DNA of 21,618 nt from CAYJAD01 sp964371505 (GCA_964371505.1 CAYJNG010000025.1:1-21618), one strand, 5' to 3'; positions 5,748-14,399 are shown, counted from the stretch's first letter. Notes: generated by a model from the sequence alone, not told the origin. Program-made: numbers and translations.

Positions 5748-8451
5748 AAGTCAAGAGTCCTTAATTTGTGAAAAAATAGCCTGCAATGCTCCTGTTGTTA
5801 CCTTTGTGGGGGCAGGCCCCGGCGCTCACGATCTTATCACCGTGCGCGGTTTGCAGCATCTGCAGCAAGCAGACCTTGTGCTGTATGCAGGTTCTTTGGT
5901 GCATCCTGTTCACTTAGAGGCTTGTAAGGGCTCATGTGAGCATTTTGATACATCGGGCATGCATTTGGAAGAGCAAGTACAAAAGATGAGCGCAGGAGCC
6001 AAGGCCGGCAAGCATGTAGTGCGCTTGCATACCGGTGACCCAGCCATGTACGGCGCCATAAATGAGCAAATAAAAGGCTTGGCGTTGCAGGGCGTGGCTT
6101 CGCAAATAGTGCCCGGTGTGAGCTCTGTTTTTGCCGCTGCCGCTGCGCTTGGGTGCGAGTTGACTTGCCCTGATGTGAGTCAATCGGTGGTGCTTACCCG
6201 CACCGCTGGGCGTACCCCCATGCCTAAGAAAGAAAAAGCCGCAAGCTTTGCCAAAACCGGTGCCACCTTGGTGTTCTTTTTGAGTACGGGCAAGATTACA
6301 GAGCTTATGCAAGAGCTGGTGCAGCAAGGAGAGGTAAGCCCGCATACGCCGGCAGCATTAGTATACCGTGTTTCTTGGCCCGATGAGCGTATTATTCGCG
6401 CTACGGTATCTACCCTTGCGCAAAAATGCCAAGAGGCCGGCATTGGGCGTCAAGCGCTTATTCTTGTGGGAAATGCTTTAAAAGAGCAGGATACAGCATC
6501 ATTGCTTTACGATAAATCTTTTTCTCATGGCTATAGAAATACCCTTGCTGCGGAGCACTTTCAAGGTGCGTGTGCTTTGTATGCTTTCACCGATGCAGGG
6601 GTGGAGCGCGCTAGGGAAATTGCCGGTGGCCTTGGGCTGCCCACAGTTATTTATACCACACGTACTCATGAACAAGTGGCTGTACAAAAGCGTGGTGTGA
6701 ACCATGGGCAAGAGGCCATACATTACATCTGCGCACAAGATTTTGATACAAATTTACAAAATCAATGGCGCAATTTTGCCGCGCATATTTTTGTGGGGGC
6801 CACAGGTATTGCTGTGCGTAAGGTGGCAGGGCTGCTTGAGCATAAAAGTGTAGACCCTGCTGTTATTTCTTGCCCCGAAAGTGGAGCGCATATTGTAAGC
6901 CTCACTTCCGGTCATCTGGGCGGTGCCAATGGCTTAAGCCGACGCATTGCGCGCATTACCGGCGGGCAAGCGGTTATTAGCACCGCCACCGATGGGCAAG
7001 GTTTTATGGCCTTTGACGCCCTAGCTGCCCAGTGCCATGCGCGTATTCTTAATGTGGAAGCCATAAAGCCGTTAAATATGGCTTTACTACATAAGCAAGA
7101 TATAAGCTTTTGCGGACCGCGAGATTTGTATGAAGCGCATTATGCAGATTGTGCGCATGTGCAGTATGTGGAAAATCCAGAAGATATACACAGCGCCTGC
7201 GCTGTAATATGGCAGGACGAAGCGCAGGTGTATGCACACACATATACACACACATATGTGCAGACGGAAGGTGTAACGTGCTTGCAGGTGAGCCCCAAGG
7301 CTTTTGTGCTCGGCATGGGGTGCCGTAAAGGAATAGACGTGGCCACCTTTGAGGCTGAGGTGAGCCAGTATTTGGCAGAACAGGGCATAGCTAAGGAACA
7401 AATTTTACATTTTGCCACATGTGATGTGAAGGCTGAGGAAGAAGCCATGCTTGCACTGAGCAAAAAGTGGGGCATAGGGCTTGAATTTTATGCGGCGCAG
7501 CCATTGGACGCCGTGCCCGTGCCTAATCCTTCCGCCACGGTGAAAGAAAAGATAGGCACAGCTTCTGTATGCGAGGCCGCTGCCTTGCTTGGCGCCGGCT
7601 ACGGTACAAGGCCTTATCCTTCCTTGTACGCACAAAAAAAACGTTTTGCCGGCATGACTTTAGCTTTGGCAAAAGTTGGCCATGGTTTTAGCAATGCAGC
7701 CTCCCCAAAAATGGTGGTTGTTGTGGGGCTAGGGTCTGGTACTGAGCAGCAAATCACGCCAGAGGTGGACGCTGCTTTACGTACTTGTGACGTGGTGGCA
7801 GGCTATACAAAATATGTGGATTTTATACGTCATCGCATAGCCTCTAAGCCTATTATTCAAAATGGTATGATGGGTGAAGTGCAACGCTGCACCGAAACCT
7901 TGGCAGAAGCGGCTAAGGGCAAAAATGTGTGCATGGTATGCTCTGGTGACCCCGGCATCTTAGCCATGGCAGGTTTACTTTTTGAATTAAAATCGCGCCA
8001 TGAGGCTTTTAAGGATGTAAGTATTAAAGTGCTCCCCGGCATTACGGCGGCCAGTGTGGCGGCGGCTTCCTTGGGGGCGCCTTTGCAAAATGGTTTTTCC
8101 TTGGTGAGTTTGTCTGACTTACTGGTACCTACTGAGGAAGTACGCCAAAACCTTCAAGCTGTGGCGCAGTCAGCCTTGCCTGTGGCCTTGTATAACCCAG
8201 CAGGGAAAAAGCGCCGCGCTTTGCTTGCTGAAGCCTTGGATATTTTTACACAGCATCGCGGTGTGGATATTTGGTGTGCCTATGTGCGCCATGCCGGACG
8301 CCCCCAAGAGGAAAAATGGGTGGGGAAATTGGGTGATTTCCCTGAGCAAGATGTGGATATGTCTACGCTTATCATCATTGGCGGTGCGCGCACTGTTTAT
8401 ACTGATGCCGCTTTATACGAAGCCCGCGGTTATGTAGATAAGTATTTATAA
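5740..8451 (+). CDS. cbiFGH: CbiF-CbiG-CbiH triple fusion (C11-methyltransferase, lactone hydrolase, C17-methyltransferase)
   Basis: One 903-aa polypeptide carries three corrin enzymes. Residues about 18-250 are CbiF/CobM (VTFVGAGPGAHDLITVRG, HTGDPAMYGAINEQ, IVPGVSSVFAAAAALG). Residues about 277-640 are CbiG, with IFVGATGIAVRKVAG, SLTSGHLGGANGLSRRIA and STATDGQGF, then the C-terminal FVLGMGCRKG domain. Residues about 655-903 are CbiH/CobJ (VVVVGLGSGTEQQITPE, MVCSGDPGILAMAGL, VLPGITAASVAAASLGAPL, ALYNPAGKKRR). CbiH, CbiF and CbiG act one after another, from cobalt-precorrin-3 to cobalt-precorrin-5B, so the fusion joins three consecutive steps. A short Thr/His-rich insert (about residues 497-505) interrupts the CbiG part. 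There is no frameshift or internal stop. The gene overlaps cbiET by 8 bases. Confidence 0.93.
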   Translation: MSKSQESLICEKIACNAPVVTFVGAGPGAHDLITVRGLQHLQQADLVLYAGSLVHPVHLEACKGSCEHFDTSGMHLEEQVQKMSAGAKAGKHVVRLHTGDPAMYGAINEQIKGLALQGVASQIVPGVSSVFAAAAALGCELTCPDVSQSVVLTRTAGRTPMPKKEKAASFAKTGATLVFFLSTGKITELMQELVQQGEVSPHTPAALVYRVSWPDERIIRATVSTLAQKCQEAGIGRQALILVGNALKEQDTASLLYDKSFSHGYRNTLAAEHFQGACALYAFTDAGVERAREIAGGLGLPTVIYTTRTHEQVAVQKRGVNHGQEAIHYICAQDFDTNLQNQWRNFAAHIFVGATGIAVRKVAGLLEHKSVDPAVISCPESGAHIVSLTSGHLGGANGLSRRIARITGGQAVISTATDGQGFMAFDALAAQCHARILNVEAIKPLNMALLHKQDISFCGPRDLYEAHYADCAHVQYVENPEDIHSACAVIWQDEAQVYAHTYTHTYVQTEGVTCLQVSPKAFVLGMGCRKGIDVATFEAEVSQYLAEQGIAKEQILHFATCDVKAEEEAMLALSKKWGIGLEFYAAQPLDAVPVPNPSATVKEKIGTASVCEAAALLGAGYGTRPYPSLYAQKKRFAGMTLALAKVGHGFSNAASPKMVVVVGLGSGTEQQITPEVDAALRTCDVVAGYTKYVDFIRHRIASKPIIQNGMMGEVQRCTETLAEAAKGKNVCMVCSGDPGILAMAGLLFELKSRHEAFKDVSIKVLPGITAASVAAASLGAPLQNGFSLVSLSDLLVPTEEVRQNLQAVAQSALPVALYNPAGKKRRALLAEALDIFTQHRGVDIWCAYVRHAGRPQEEKWVGKLGDFPEQDVDMSTLIIIGGARTVYTDAALYEARGYVDKYL

Positions 8452-8466
8452 CATGAGACCTCTTAT

Positions 8467-9888
8467 ATGAAGAATTTTCACGGAATATGCTTGGCGGCGC
8501 CTCGCTCTGGCGAGGGAAAAACCACCTTGAGCATGGGGCTTATGCGCTGCTTTGTGAAGCGCGGCATGGTGGTGCAAGGTTTTAAATGCGGGCCAGATTA
8601 TATTGACCCCACCTTTCATGCTGAAGCCACAGGGCGCAAAGCGTATAATATAGATACGTGGATGATGGGTGAGGGTGGCGTGCAAAGCCTATGGGCGCAT
8701 GGCATTGCCGGCACTTCAGGGCAAGGCGTTGCAGACATGGGCATTTGTGAGGGCGTCATGGGGCTTTTTGATGGGCGCATGGGGGGTAGTCTTGATGGTA
8801 GCCTTGAGGGTAGTACTGTGCATTGTGCCAAGGTATTATCCCTTCCTGTGGTTTTAGTGTTTAATGCTAGGGGAATGGCTACTTCTGCGGCGGCTTTGGC
8901 ACGCGGTTTTTATGAACAAGCTAAAGATTATGGTGTGTCCATTGCGGGCTTTATAGCCAATAATGTGGGGAGCAGTCGCCACGGGGATATTATACGAGAA
9001 GCCTTGCAATACTACAATTTGCCGCCCTTATTGGGAGCCATTCCACGTAAGGATGTGTGGGTGTTGCCAGAAAGGCAATTGGGCCTTGTGCCTTCGGCTG
9101 AGGTGGCGGCTAAGGATGCTTGGTATGATAGCCTTGCGGCAGAAATAGAGCAGCATTGTGATGTGGAAGCTTTATTGGCTCTTAGCTGCATGCCACGCCC
9201 GCATGTGGTTGCGTATGGCGACGCAAAAGAAGGGCATGTGGCTAAAACCCCTAAACGTCTAGCCATAGCCAAGGACGCTGCTTTTTGTTTTTACTATGAA
9301 GAAAATGAGCGCCATTTGGAAGAATTAGGGTATACTTTGGTGCCTTTTTCGCCCATGCACGATACGCAGTTGCCAAAAAATATTGACGCATTGTACTTAG
9401 GTGGTGGCTATCCGGAAGTGTTTGCCAAGGAGCTTTCAGAAAATTACTCCATGCGCCAAAGTGTGCATGCTTTTGCTCAAGGAGGCGGAGCCATATACGC
9501 TGAATGTGGCGGATATATGTATTTGTGCACACGCCTTGTGGAAGCTGATGCTGGTACTTCTGCCTCACTGGCGCACAGTGCAACCCCGCAGAGTTCTCAG
9601 GTGTGGGATATGTGCAATGTTATTCATGCCACAGCCACCATGGGTAAGGGCATTCGTTCTTTAGGGTATCGTGAAGCCACCTTGCTTACAGAGCCCCCCT
9701 TGGGTTTAGTGCAAAATGTGTATCGGGGGCATGAATTCCACTGGTCGCATATCGAGCACCATGCTGAGTACGCACCGCTGTATAAAGTGAGCGTGAAGGG
9801 GAAGGAAGAGTTTTTGGGCGTGCATTATAAAAATGTGAAAGCCGGCTATATACATTTATATTGGGGGATGGGCTGTTATGAAGGCTAA
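8467..9888 (+). CDS. cbiA: Cobyrinate a,c-diamide synthase CbiA
   Basis: A 473-aa glutamine- and ATP-dependent amidase that converts cobyrinate to its a,c-diamide. The N-terminal dethiobiotin-synthetase-like ATPase has the P-loop region APRSGEGKTTLSMGL (about residues 10-24) and the CbiA signature FKCGPDYIDPTFH. The C-terminal class I glutaminase-like domain has LYLGGGYPEVFAKELSEN, the nucleophile C347 in YAECGGYMYL, and the terminal histidine region AGYIHLYW. Length is normal. The start lies 15 bases after the triple fusion and lacks an obvious strong ribosome site, so it may rely on translational coupling. The 3' end overlaps cbiP by 11 bases. Confidence 0.95.
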   Translation: MKNFHGICLAAPRSGEGKTTLSMGLMRCFVKRGMVVQGFKCGPDYIDPTFHAEATGRKAYNIDTWMMGEGGVQSLWAHGIAGTSGQGVADMGICEGVMGLFDGRMGGSLDGSLEGSTVHCAKVLSLPVVLVFNARGMATSAAALARGFYEQAKDYGVSIAGFIANNVGSSRHGDIIREALQYYNLPPLLGAIPRKDVWVLPERQLGLVPSAEVAAKDAWYDSLAAEIEQHCDVEALLALSCMPRPHVVAYGDAKEGHVAKTPKRLAIAKDAAFCFYYEENERHLEELGYTLVPFSPMHDTQLPKNIDALYLGGGYPEVFAKELSENYSMRQSVHAFAQGGGAIYAECGGYMYLCTRLVEADAGTSASLAHSATPQSSQVWDMCNVIHATATMGKGIRSLGYREATLLTEPPLGLVQNVYRGHEFHWSHIEHHAEYAPLYKVSVKGKEEFLGVHYKNVKAGYIHLYWGMGCYEG

Positions 9889-11389
9889 AAAGCCTGCACT
9901 TATGCTGCAAGGTACAAGTTCCAATGCGGGCAAAAGTATAGTGGCGGCGGCCTTTTGCCGTATTTTTCAACAGGATGGTTATGCTGTAGCTCCTTTTAAG
10001 TCGCAAAATATGTCGTTAAATTCTGGGGTTACCCTTACCGGTGAGGAGATGGGCCGCGCGCAAATAGTGCAAGCGCAAGCAGCAAGGGTGGACCCTGATG
10101 CGCGTATGAACCCCATTTTGTTAAAACCTCACTCGGATACGGGGTCACAAGTCATTGTTATGGGTAAGCCCATAGGGCATATGCGCGTGGGGGAATATTT
10201 TGCTAAGAAAAAAGACTTATGGCACACGGTAACGCAAGCCTATGATTCTTTAGCTGCTGAATATGATATTATGGTGCTCGAAGGGGCAGGCAGCCCTGCA
10301 GAAATTAATTTAAAAGCCCATGATATTGTAAATATGCGCATGGCAGCGCATGCCAAAGCATCGGTGCTCCTTGTGGGAGATATTGATAGGGGCGGTGTGT
10401 ATGCGTCTTTTTTGGGCACATGGCATACCTTTACCCATGCGGAAAAAGCTTTACTTACCGGCTATGTGGTGAACCGTTTTCGAGGTGATGCTTCGTATTT
10501 GGCGCCGGCGCATGACTATATGCTAGAAAAAACTGCCGTGCCGGTGCTGGGCACCATTCCCTTTATTCGCGATATACATATTCCTGAGGAAGATATGGCC
10601 GGTTTTTCTTGGGGGACCACTCAAGAAAAACATGCGTACACTTTAGATATTGGTGTTGTTATGCTGCGGCATGTGTCCAATTACACAGATATGGCGCCGC
10701 TTATGTTTGAGCCTGATGTGTGTGTGCGACCCATTGGCCGCGCGGAGGATTTTGGCAACCCGGATGTGCTTATTATTCCCGGCTCTAAATCTGTGGTGGC
10801 AGATTTGGAAGAATTGCAAGCAAATGGCATTGCACAAAAGATTTTACAGCATGCGGCGCAGGATAAATGGATTTTTGGCATTTGCGGGGGATTGCAAATT
10901 TTAGGCAAAGAAATTCGTGATCCGCACGCCGTGGAAACGCAAAAAACCATGGTGAAGGGTCTTGGTCTTATGGATTTATGTTCTACCTTTGCCAAGGATA
11001 AAACCCTCATTCATATACCAAGGGCGCAAACCCCCTTAGGTGTACAGGCTCAGGGCTATGAGATTCATCATGGCGTAACTACCCACGGGGAAAGTGCTAA
11101 GCCTTTATTTTTGCGAGATGATAAAGCTTATGCCACAGAGGAAGAACGCATTTGCGGTTATGTCACAGGGCGGCGCTACGCTACGTATTTGCACGGTATT
11201 TTTGATGATGATACTTTTCGACGTGCTTTTTTAAATCACGTGCGTCAAGATAGGCATATGCCTGCCTATACTGGTGATGGCGTAGCGTATAGCTTAGAAA
11301 AGGCTTTAGATCGCTTGGCCCATGTGGTGCGTCAAAGTTGTGATATGCAGGCCATTTATGCCAGTATGGGGTTATCGTGCAAGAAATAG
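9878..11389 (+). CDS. cbiP: Cobyric acid synthase CbiP/CobQ
   Basis: A 503-aa amidotransferase that adds amides at b, d, e and g of (adenosyl)cobyrinate diamide to give cobyric acid. The N-terminal ATPase has MLQGTSSNAGKSIVAAAFCR (P-loop, residues 8-27) and the family blocks FKSQNMSLNSGVT, RMNPILLKPHSDTGSQ and EGAGSPAEINL. The C-terminal glutaminase domain carries C336 in WIFGICGGLQILG and the histidine in YATYLHGIFDDD. Length and all motifs are typical of CobQ/CbiP. It overlaps cbiA upstream by 11 bases and cbiB downstream by 13 bases, so translation of the three is probably coupled. Confidence 0.96.
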   Translation: MKAKKPALMLQGTSSNAGKSIVAAAFCRIFQQDGYAVAPFKSQNMSLNSGVTLTGEEMGRAQIVQAQAARVDPDARMNPILLKPHSDTGSQVIVMGKPIGHMRVGEYFAKKKDLWHTVTQAYDSLAAEYDIMVLEGAGSPAEINLKAHDIVNMRMAAHAKASVLLVGDIDRGGVYASFLGTWHTFTHAEKALLTGYVVNRFRGDASYLAPAHDYMLEKTAVPVLGTIPFIRDIHIPEEDMAGFSWGTTQEKHAYTLDIGVVMLRHVSNYTDMAPLMFEPDVCVRPIGRAEDFGNPDVLIIPGSKSVVADLEELQANGIAQKILQHAAQDKWIFGICGGLQILGKEIRDPHAVETQKTMVKGLGLMDLCSTFAKDKTLIHIPRAQTPLGVQAQGYEIHHGVTTHGESAKPLFLRDDKAYATEEERICGYVTGRRYATYLHGIFDDDTFRRAFLNHVRQDRHMPAYTGDGVAYSLEKALDRLAHVVRQSCDMQAIYASMGLSCKK

Positions 11390-12375
11390 GTATACTTTTT
11401 GCCGCTTTGCTTTTGGATTATATGCTAGGCGATCCGCGTACAAAGTACCATCCTGTATGCCTTATGGGTAATTTTGCGTATGCCCTTGAGGGGCGCTTGC
11501 GCCGAGGAGATACAGGCTTTGTGCTTTTTTTGCGCGGTGCTTTGGCGTGGTTTTGCACTGTGGCTGTGGCCACTTTTACAGCGTGGTTTTTGGTGTTTTT
11601 GGGTAGTGTAGGCAGCTCGTGGTTAGGTTCTGCTTTGTGCGCTTTTATTATAGCCGTATGCATGGCGCCCAAAAGTTTAGCAGAGCATGCCCAGCGTATT
11701 TGCTTACCCTTAGAGCGCGAAGATATAACAAGTGCGCGGCAAAATTTAGCCATGATAGTGGGGCGCGATGTGCAAAACTTAGACGCCCACGGTATTGCGC
11801 GTGCAGGCATAGAAAGCGTTGGTGAAAACTTAGTGGATGGGGTGCTTTCCTCGTTATTTTGGGCCACGGTAGGCCTTGTTTTTTGGGGCTGTGCAGGGGC
11901 AGCGGCCTTGGTGACATTGCATAGGGTCTCTAATGTACTTGACGCTCAATGGGGCAAGAAAAATGAAAAATATAGATATTTTGGCACATGCGCTGCCCGT
12001 GTGGATGATGCCTTAAACTTTATTCCTGCGCGTCTTTCCCTGCCTTGCATTTGCTTTGCTGCTTTACTTATGCAAATGGTGCAACAAAGAACTGTGCATC
12101 TTACAGGCAAAGCGCAGCTGTTTAAGGTGGCTTTTGCTTACCGCTATGCACATGCCAGCCCCAATTCTGCATGGTCTGAAGCGGCTTTTGCTTCTGCATT
12201 GGGCTTAACCTTAGGCGGCCCTGTAAGCTATGGCGGTATGCCCGCCCAGTACCCTCACATAGGGCAAGGCAGCAGTAAGGCCACAGCCATGCATATGCGC
12301 CAAGCCATAACACTACTTTGGGTAAGCACCTTGTTATGGCTGCTTAGCAGCGCCTTGCTTCTTGCTTTGGTATAA
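11377..12375 (+). CDS. cbiB: Adenosylcobinamide-phosphate synthase CbiB
   Basis: A 332-aa inner-membrane protein that joins (R)-1-aminopropan-2-ol, as its phosphate, to adenosylcobyric acid. The start is GTG at 11377, inside the end of cbiP. Family motifs are visible in order: LLLDYMLGDPRTKYHPVCLMG at the N-terminus, ARAGIESVGENLVDGVLSSL in the middle, then RVSNVLDAQWGKKNEKYRYFG and ARVDDALNFIPARL. Several hydrophobic helices separate them. It is the last gene of the corrin operon. The substrate donor gene cobD lies nearby on the other strand. Only 14 bases separate its stop from the stop of the convergent phosphatase gene, and no terminator is visible there. Confidence 0.95.
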   Translation: MQEIGILFAALLLDYMLGDPRTKYHPVCLMGNFAYALEGRLRRGDTGFVLFLRGALAWFCTVAVATFTAWFLVFLGSVGSSWLGSALCAFIIAVCMAPKSLAEHAQRICLPLEREDITSARQNLAMIVGRDVQNLDAHGIARAGIESVGENLVDGVLSSLFWATVGLVFWGCAGAAALVTLHRVSNVLDAQWGKKNEKYRYFGTCAARVDDALNFIPARLSLPCICFAALLMQMVQQRTVHLTGKAQLFKVAFAYRYAHASPNSAWSEAAFASALGLTLGGPVSYGGMPAQYPHIGQGSSKATAMHMRQAITLLWVSTLLWLLSSALLLALV

Positions 12376-12389
12376 TTATTTATGTTTCG

Positions 12390-13156
12390 CTAGAGGAATT
12401 TGGCCCAAAGCGCTTCTAAAAGGCTAGCAAACTCTTCTTCGGTATGCACAATATGGTGCGCAGCCTGCTGTACGCTGGGNNNNNNNNNNNNNNNNNNNNN
12501 NNNNNNNNNNNNNNNNNNNNNNNNNNNNNNNNNNNNNNNNNNNNNNNNNNNNNNNNNNNNNNNNNNNNNNNNNNNNNNNTAGCAAACTCTTCTTCGGTAT
12601 GCACAATATGGTGCGCAGCCTGCTGTACGCTGGGGGCAATTTCGTGGGTTATGGCTACGGCTATGGCTACATCGGCGCAGTGCATTGCTTGTACGTCATT
12701 ATCTCCATCGCCTATAAAAACAACCTTGTAGCCTTGTTTTTGCCAATGCTTTACCACCGCATCCTTTTGTAAAATAGAGGAGAGCTTGGTAATGCAATTA
12801 TCTTGTACGCAAGCGGTGGAGCAGTGGATGGGGCAAGCCAAAATGTGTGCTAACTCTGTGAGCCATACGTCAATATTTCCTGTGGCAATGAGGCAGTGCT
12901 CGGCATGTTTAAGGATAAAGCTATGTATTTTACTGTATAAGGGTACCGTGGCTAACAGCTGAGCCACTTCATGCACCGGAAGTTTTCCCAAAACATGCAC
13001 TCTTTGTGTAAGGCTTTCTTCAAAGGGGATAAGCCCATGTATGGTTTTTCGGGTAATATCCATAATGTCGGAGCTTAAGCCAAAGTGTTGCGCCATGAGG
13101 GGAAGGGTTTCCGCGGTGGTGAGGGTGCCGTCAAGATCAAAAATAAATTTTATCAT
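12390..13156 (-). CDS. HAD-family phosphatase, phosphoserine-phosphatase-like (interrupted by assembly gap)
   Basis: This is a HAD hydrolase with FDLDGTLT (D7 and D9), motif II ATGN (T92), motif III lysine K131 and GDGDNDVQAM (D150, D154). A FEESLTQRV segment resembles the cap of SerB/ThrH-like enzymes. A 100-N gap (12480-12579) with 55-base duplicated flanks interrupts the 3' end. Joining 12635 to 12479 keeps the frame and gives a 203-aa protein that ends with a TAG at 12390-12392. The gene follows cobD by 32 bases on the same strand, so a role in cobalamin synthesis is likely. Candidates are a stand-in for the alpha-ribazole-phosphate phosphatase CobC or an enzyme acting on threonine/aminopropanol phosphate. 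Ordinary phosphoserine phosphatase is the alternative. Confidence 0.8.
12425..12634. repeat. 55-base exact duplicate flanking a 100-N gap in the HAD gene (assembly artefact)
   Basis: Bases 12425-12479 and 12580-12634 are identical over 55 bases and directly abut the N run 12480-12579. Copy length and N length match the gap in cbiET. Deleting 12480-12634 restores the phosphatase frame through to a natural stop. Confidence 0.9.
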
Positions 13157-13188
13157 AGAAGTATCTTACACATTATGCCTTGAGCTGT

Positions 13189-14277
13189 TTAGGGCCATAT
13201 GCTTTTTAAAGCGGTGCAGAGCTTTGTATGCTCATGGGGAAAACGCACAGCCACGCGATACCATGTATGATCTTCTAGCCCATAATAGTTGGCGCAATCG
13301 CGCACGGCTATGCGGTGCTCTTTTAGCAGCGTGAGGGGAAGATTGAGAGGGGCTTGAGGGTGGCGAAAAAGGATAAAGTTGGCCGCCGAGGGAAAGAGCT
13401 CTATGCCAGCAATGTCTTGCAATTGCGCCTTAAGATTTTCTCGTCTTAGGGCGTTTTCTTGTCTTGTTTGGGCGGCAAAGGTGGAGCTTTTGGTAAATAC
13501 AGCCAAAGCTGCTTGCAAGGCAAAGCAATTTACTGTCCAGGCGGGCAGCGCTGCGCGTATACCTTCACTTAAGGCGGCGTGAGCTACCAAAAAGCCCAGA
13601 CGTACGCCGGCAAGGGCGTAAAATTTGGTTAACGAACGCAGAATAAGTATATTGGGGGGTAAGCTAGGTAAAAGAGGTACAAGGGAAACGGCTTTTTCTT
13701 CACCGGCATACTCCACAAAGGCCTCATCAATGATCCATATAAGGTCTGGCCTTGCTTCCATAAGGCTGAGCATATGCTTTTGGTCATAAAACATGCCAGA
13801 GGGGTTGGCAGGGTTTGCCATGAAGAGTAAAGCGCCTTGCGGTAAGGTGAGGAGTTGCTCTTTTACCGCTGGCTGCTCTTGTGCTGTTACGCCACCCCAG
13901 AGGGGAATAACTTTTATGCCGGCATTGCGGCAGGCTAAAGCGTACTCGCTAAAGGCCGGCTCTAAGATGTAGGCATGGGTTTTTCCCTGCTTGGCAAAAA
14001 AATTAGCTACAGTATGGACGAGCTCATTACTGCCATTACCAAAGACAAAATTTTCTGGGTGAAGATTATAACAGTGAGCGGCGGCGTGGCAGGCCTCCTG
14101 AGCGTAAGGAGAAGGGTAGGCATGCATAGTAGCAAAGGCCGCTAACAAGGCTTCTTTTAAAAACTCTGGCGTACCTTCCGGCCTAAGATTAACGCTAAAG
14201 TCTAAAATTTCTTGCGGCTGGCACTGGGCCAGCTCGGCCAAATGTAAAAGATCACCGCCATGGCCTGTTACCTTCAT
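13189..14277 (-). CDS. cobD: L-threonine-O-3-phosphate decarboxylase CobD
   Basis: A 362-aa PLP-dependent, aminotransferase-fold (HisC-like) enzyme. It decarboxylates threonine phosphate to (R)-1-aminopropan-2-yl phosphate, the linker that CbiB installs. The N-terminal HGGDLLHLAE and ILDFSVNLRPEG are typical of CobD rather than HisC. Also present are FGNGSNELVH, NPANPSG, the PLP-binding aspartate in IIDEAFVEY (D184) and the Schiff-base lysine in LRSLTKFYALAGVRLG (K218). I chose the ATG at 14277 because AAAGG at 14290-14286 sits eight bases upstream; a TTG six bases earlier (14283) is too close to that site. It lies first in a two-gene unit with the HAD phosphatase, 32 bases apart, convergent to the corrin operon. 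Confidence 0.92.
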   Translation of the reverse strand: MKVTGHGGDLLHLAELAQCQPQEILDFSVNLRPEGTPEFLKEALLAAFATMHAYPSPYAQEACHAAAHCYNLHPENFVFGNGSNELVHTVANFFAKQGKTHAYILEPAFSEYALACRNAGIKVIPLWGGVTAQEQPAVKEQLLTLPQGALLFMANPANPSGMFYDQKHMLSLMEARPDLIWIIDEAFVEYAGEEKAVSLVPLLPSLPPNILILRSLTKFYALAGVRLGFLVAHAALSEGIRAALPAWTVNCFALQAALAVFTKSSTFAAQTRQENALRRENLKAQLQDIAGIELFPSAANFILFRHPQAPLNLPLTLLKEHRIAVRDCANYYGLEDHTWYRVAVRFPHEHTKLCTALKSIWP

Positions 14278-14359
14278 GCACAAAACCTTTATGTAAGTAT
14301 TGATTCCTTGCCTTGGTACTATGAATAATGGACACCGTGGCTAAGCAAAAACCTTACGA

Positions 14360-14388
14360 ACTATAGGGGTATCCTAGGCATTTTGCAA
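14360..14388 (-). promoter_or_regulatory. Candidate sigma70 promoter of cobD
   Basis: On the - strand TTGCAA (14388-14383) and TATAGT (14365-14360) are separated by 17 bases, close to the sigma70 consensus. Transcription would start near 14353, leaving a leader of about 75 bases before the cobD ATG. I see no conserved cobalamin riboswitch box in that leader. Confidence 0.45.
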
Positions 14389-14399
14389 TGGAATACTGT

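Noticed and set aside
12400..12731. Small open frames around the second N gap on both strands
   Set aside because: They consist of the duplicated 55 bases plus Ns and have no ribosome sites. The HAD gene explains the region.
14278..14283. TTG start for cobD two codons upstream
   Set aside because: The AAAGG ribosome site would be only two bases away; the ATG at 14277 has proper spacing.
14278..14353. Cobalamin riboswitch in the cobD leader
   Set aside because: The leader from the proposed start is about 75 bases, too short, and lacks the B12 box.
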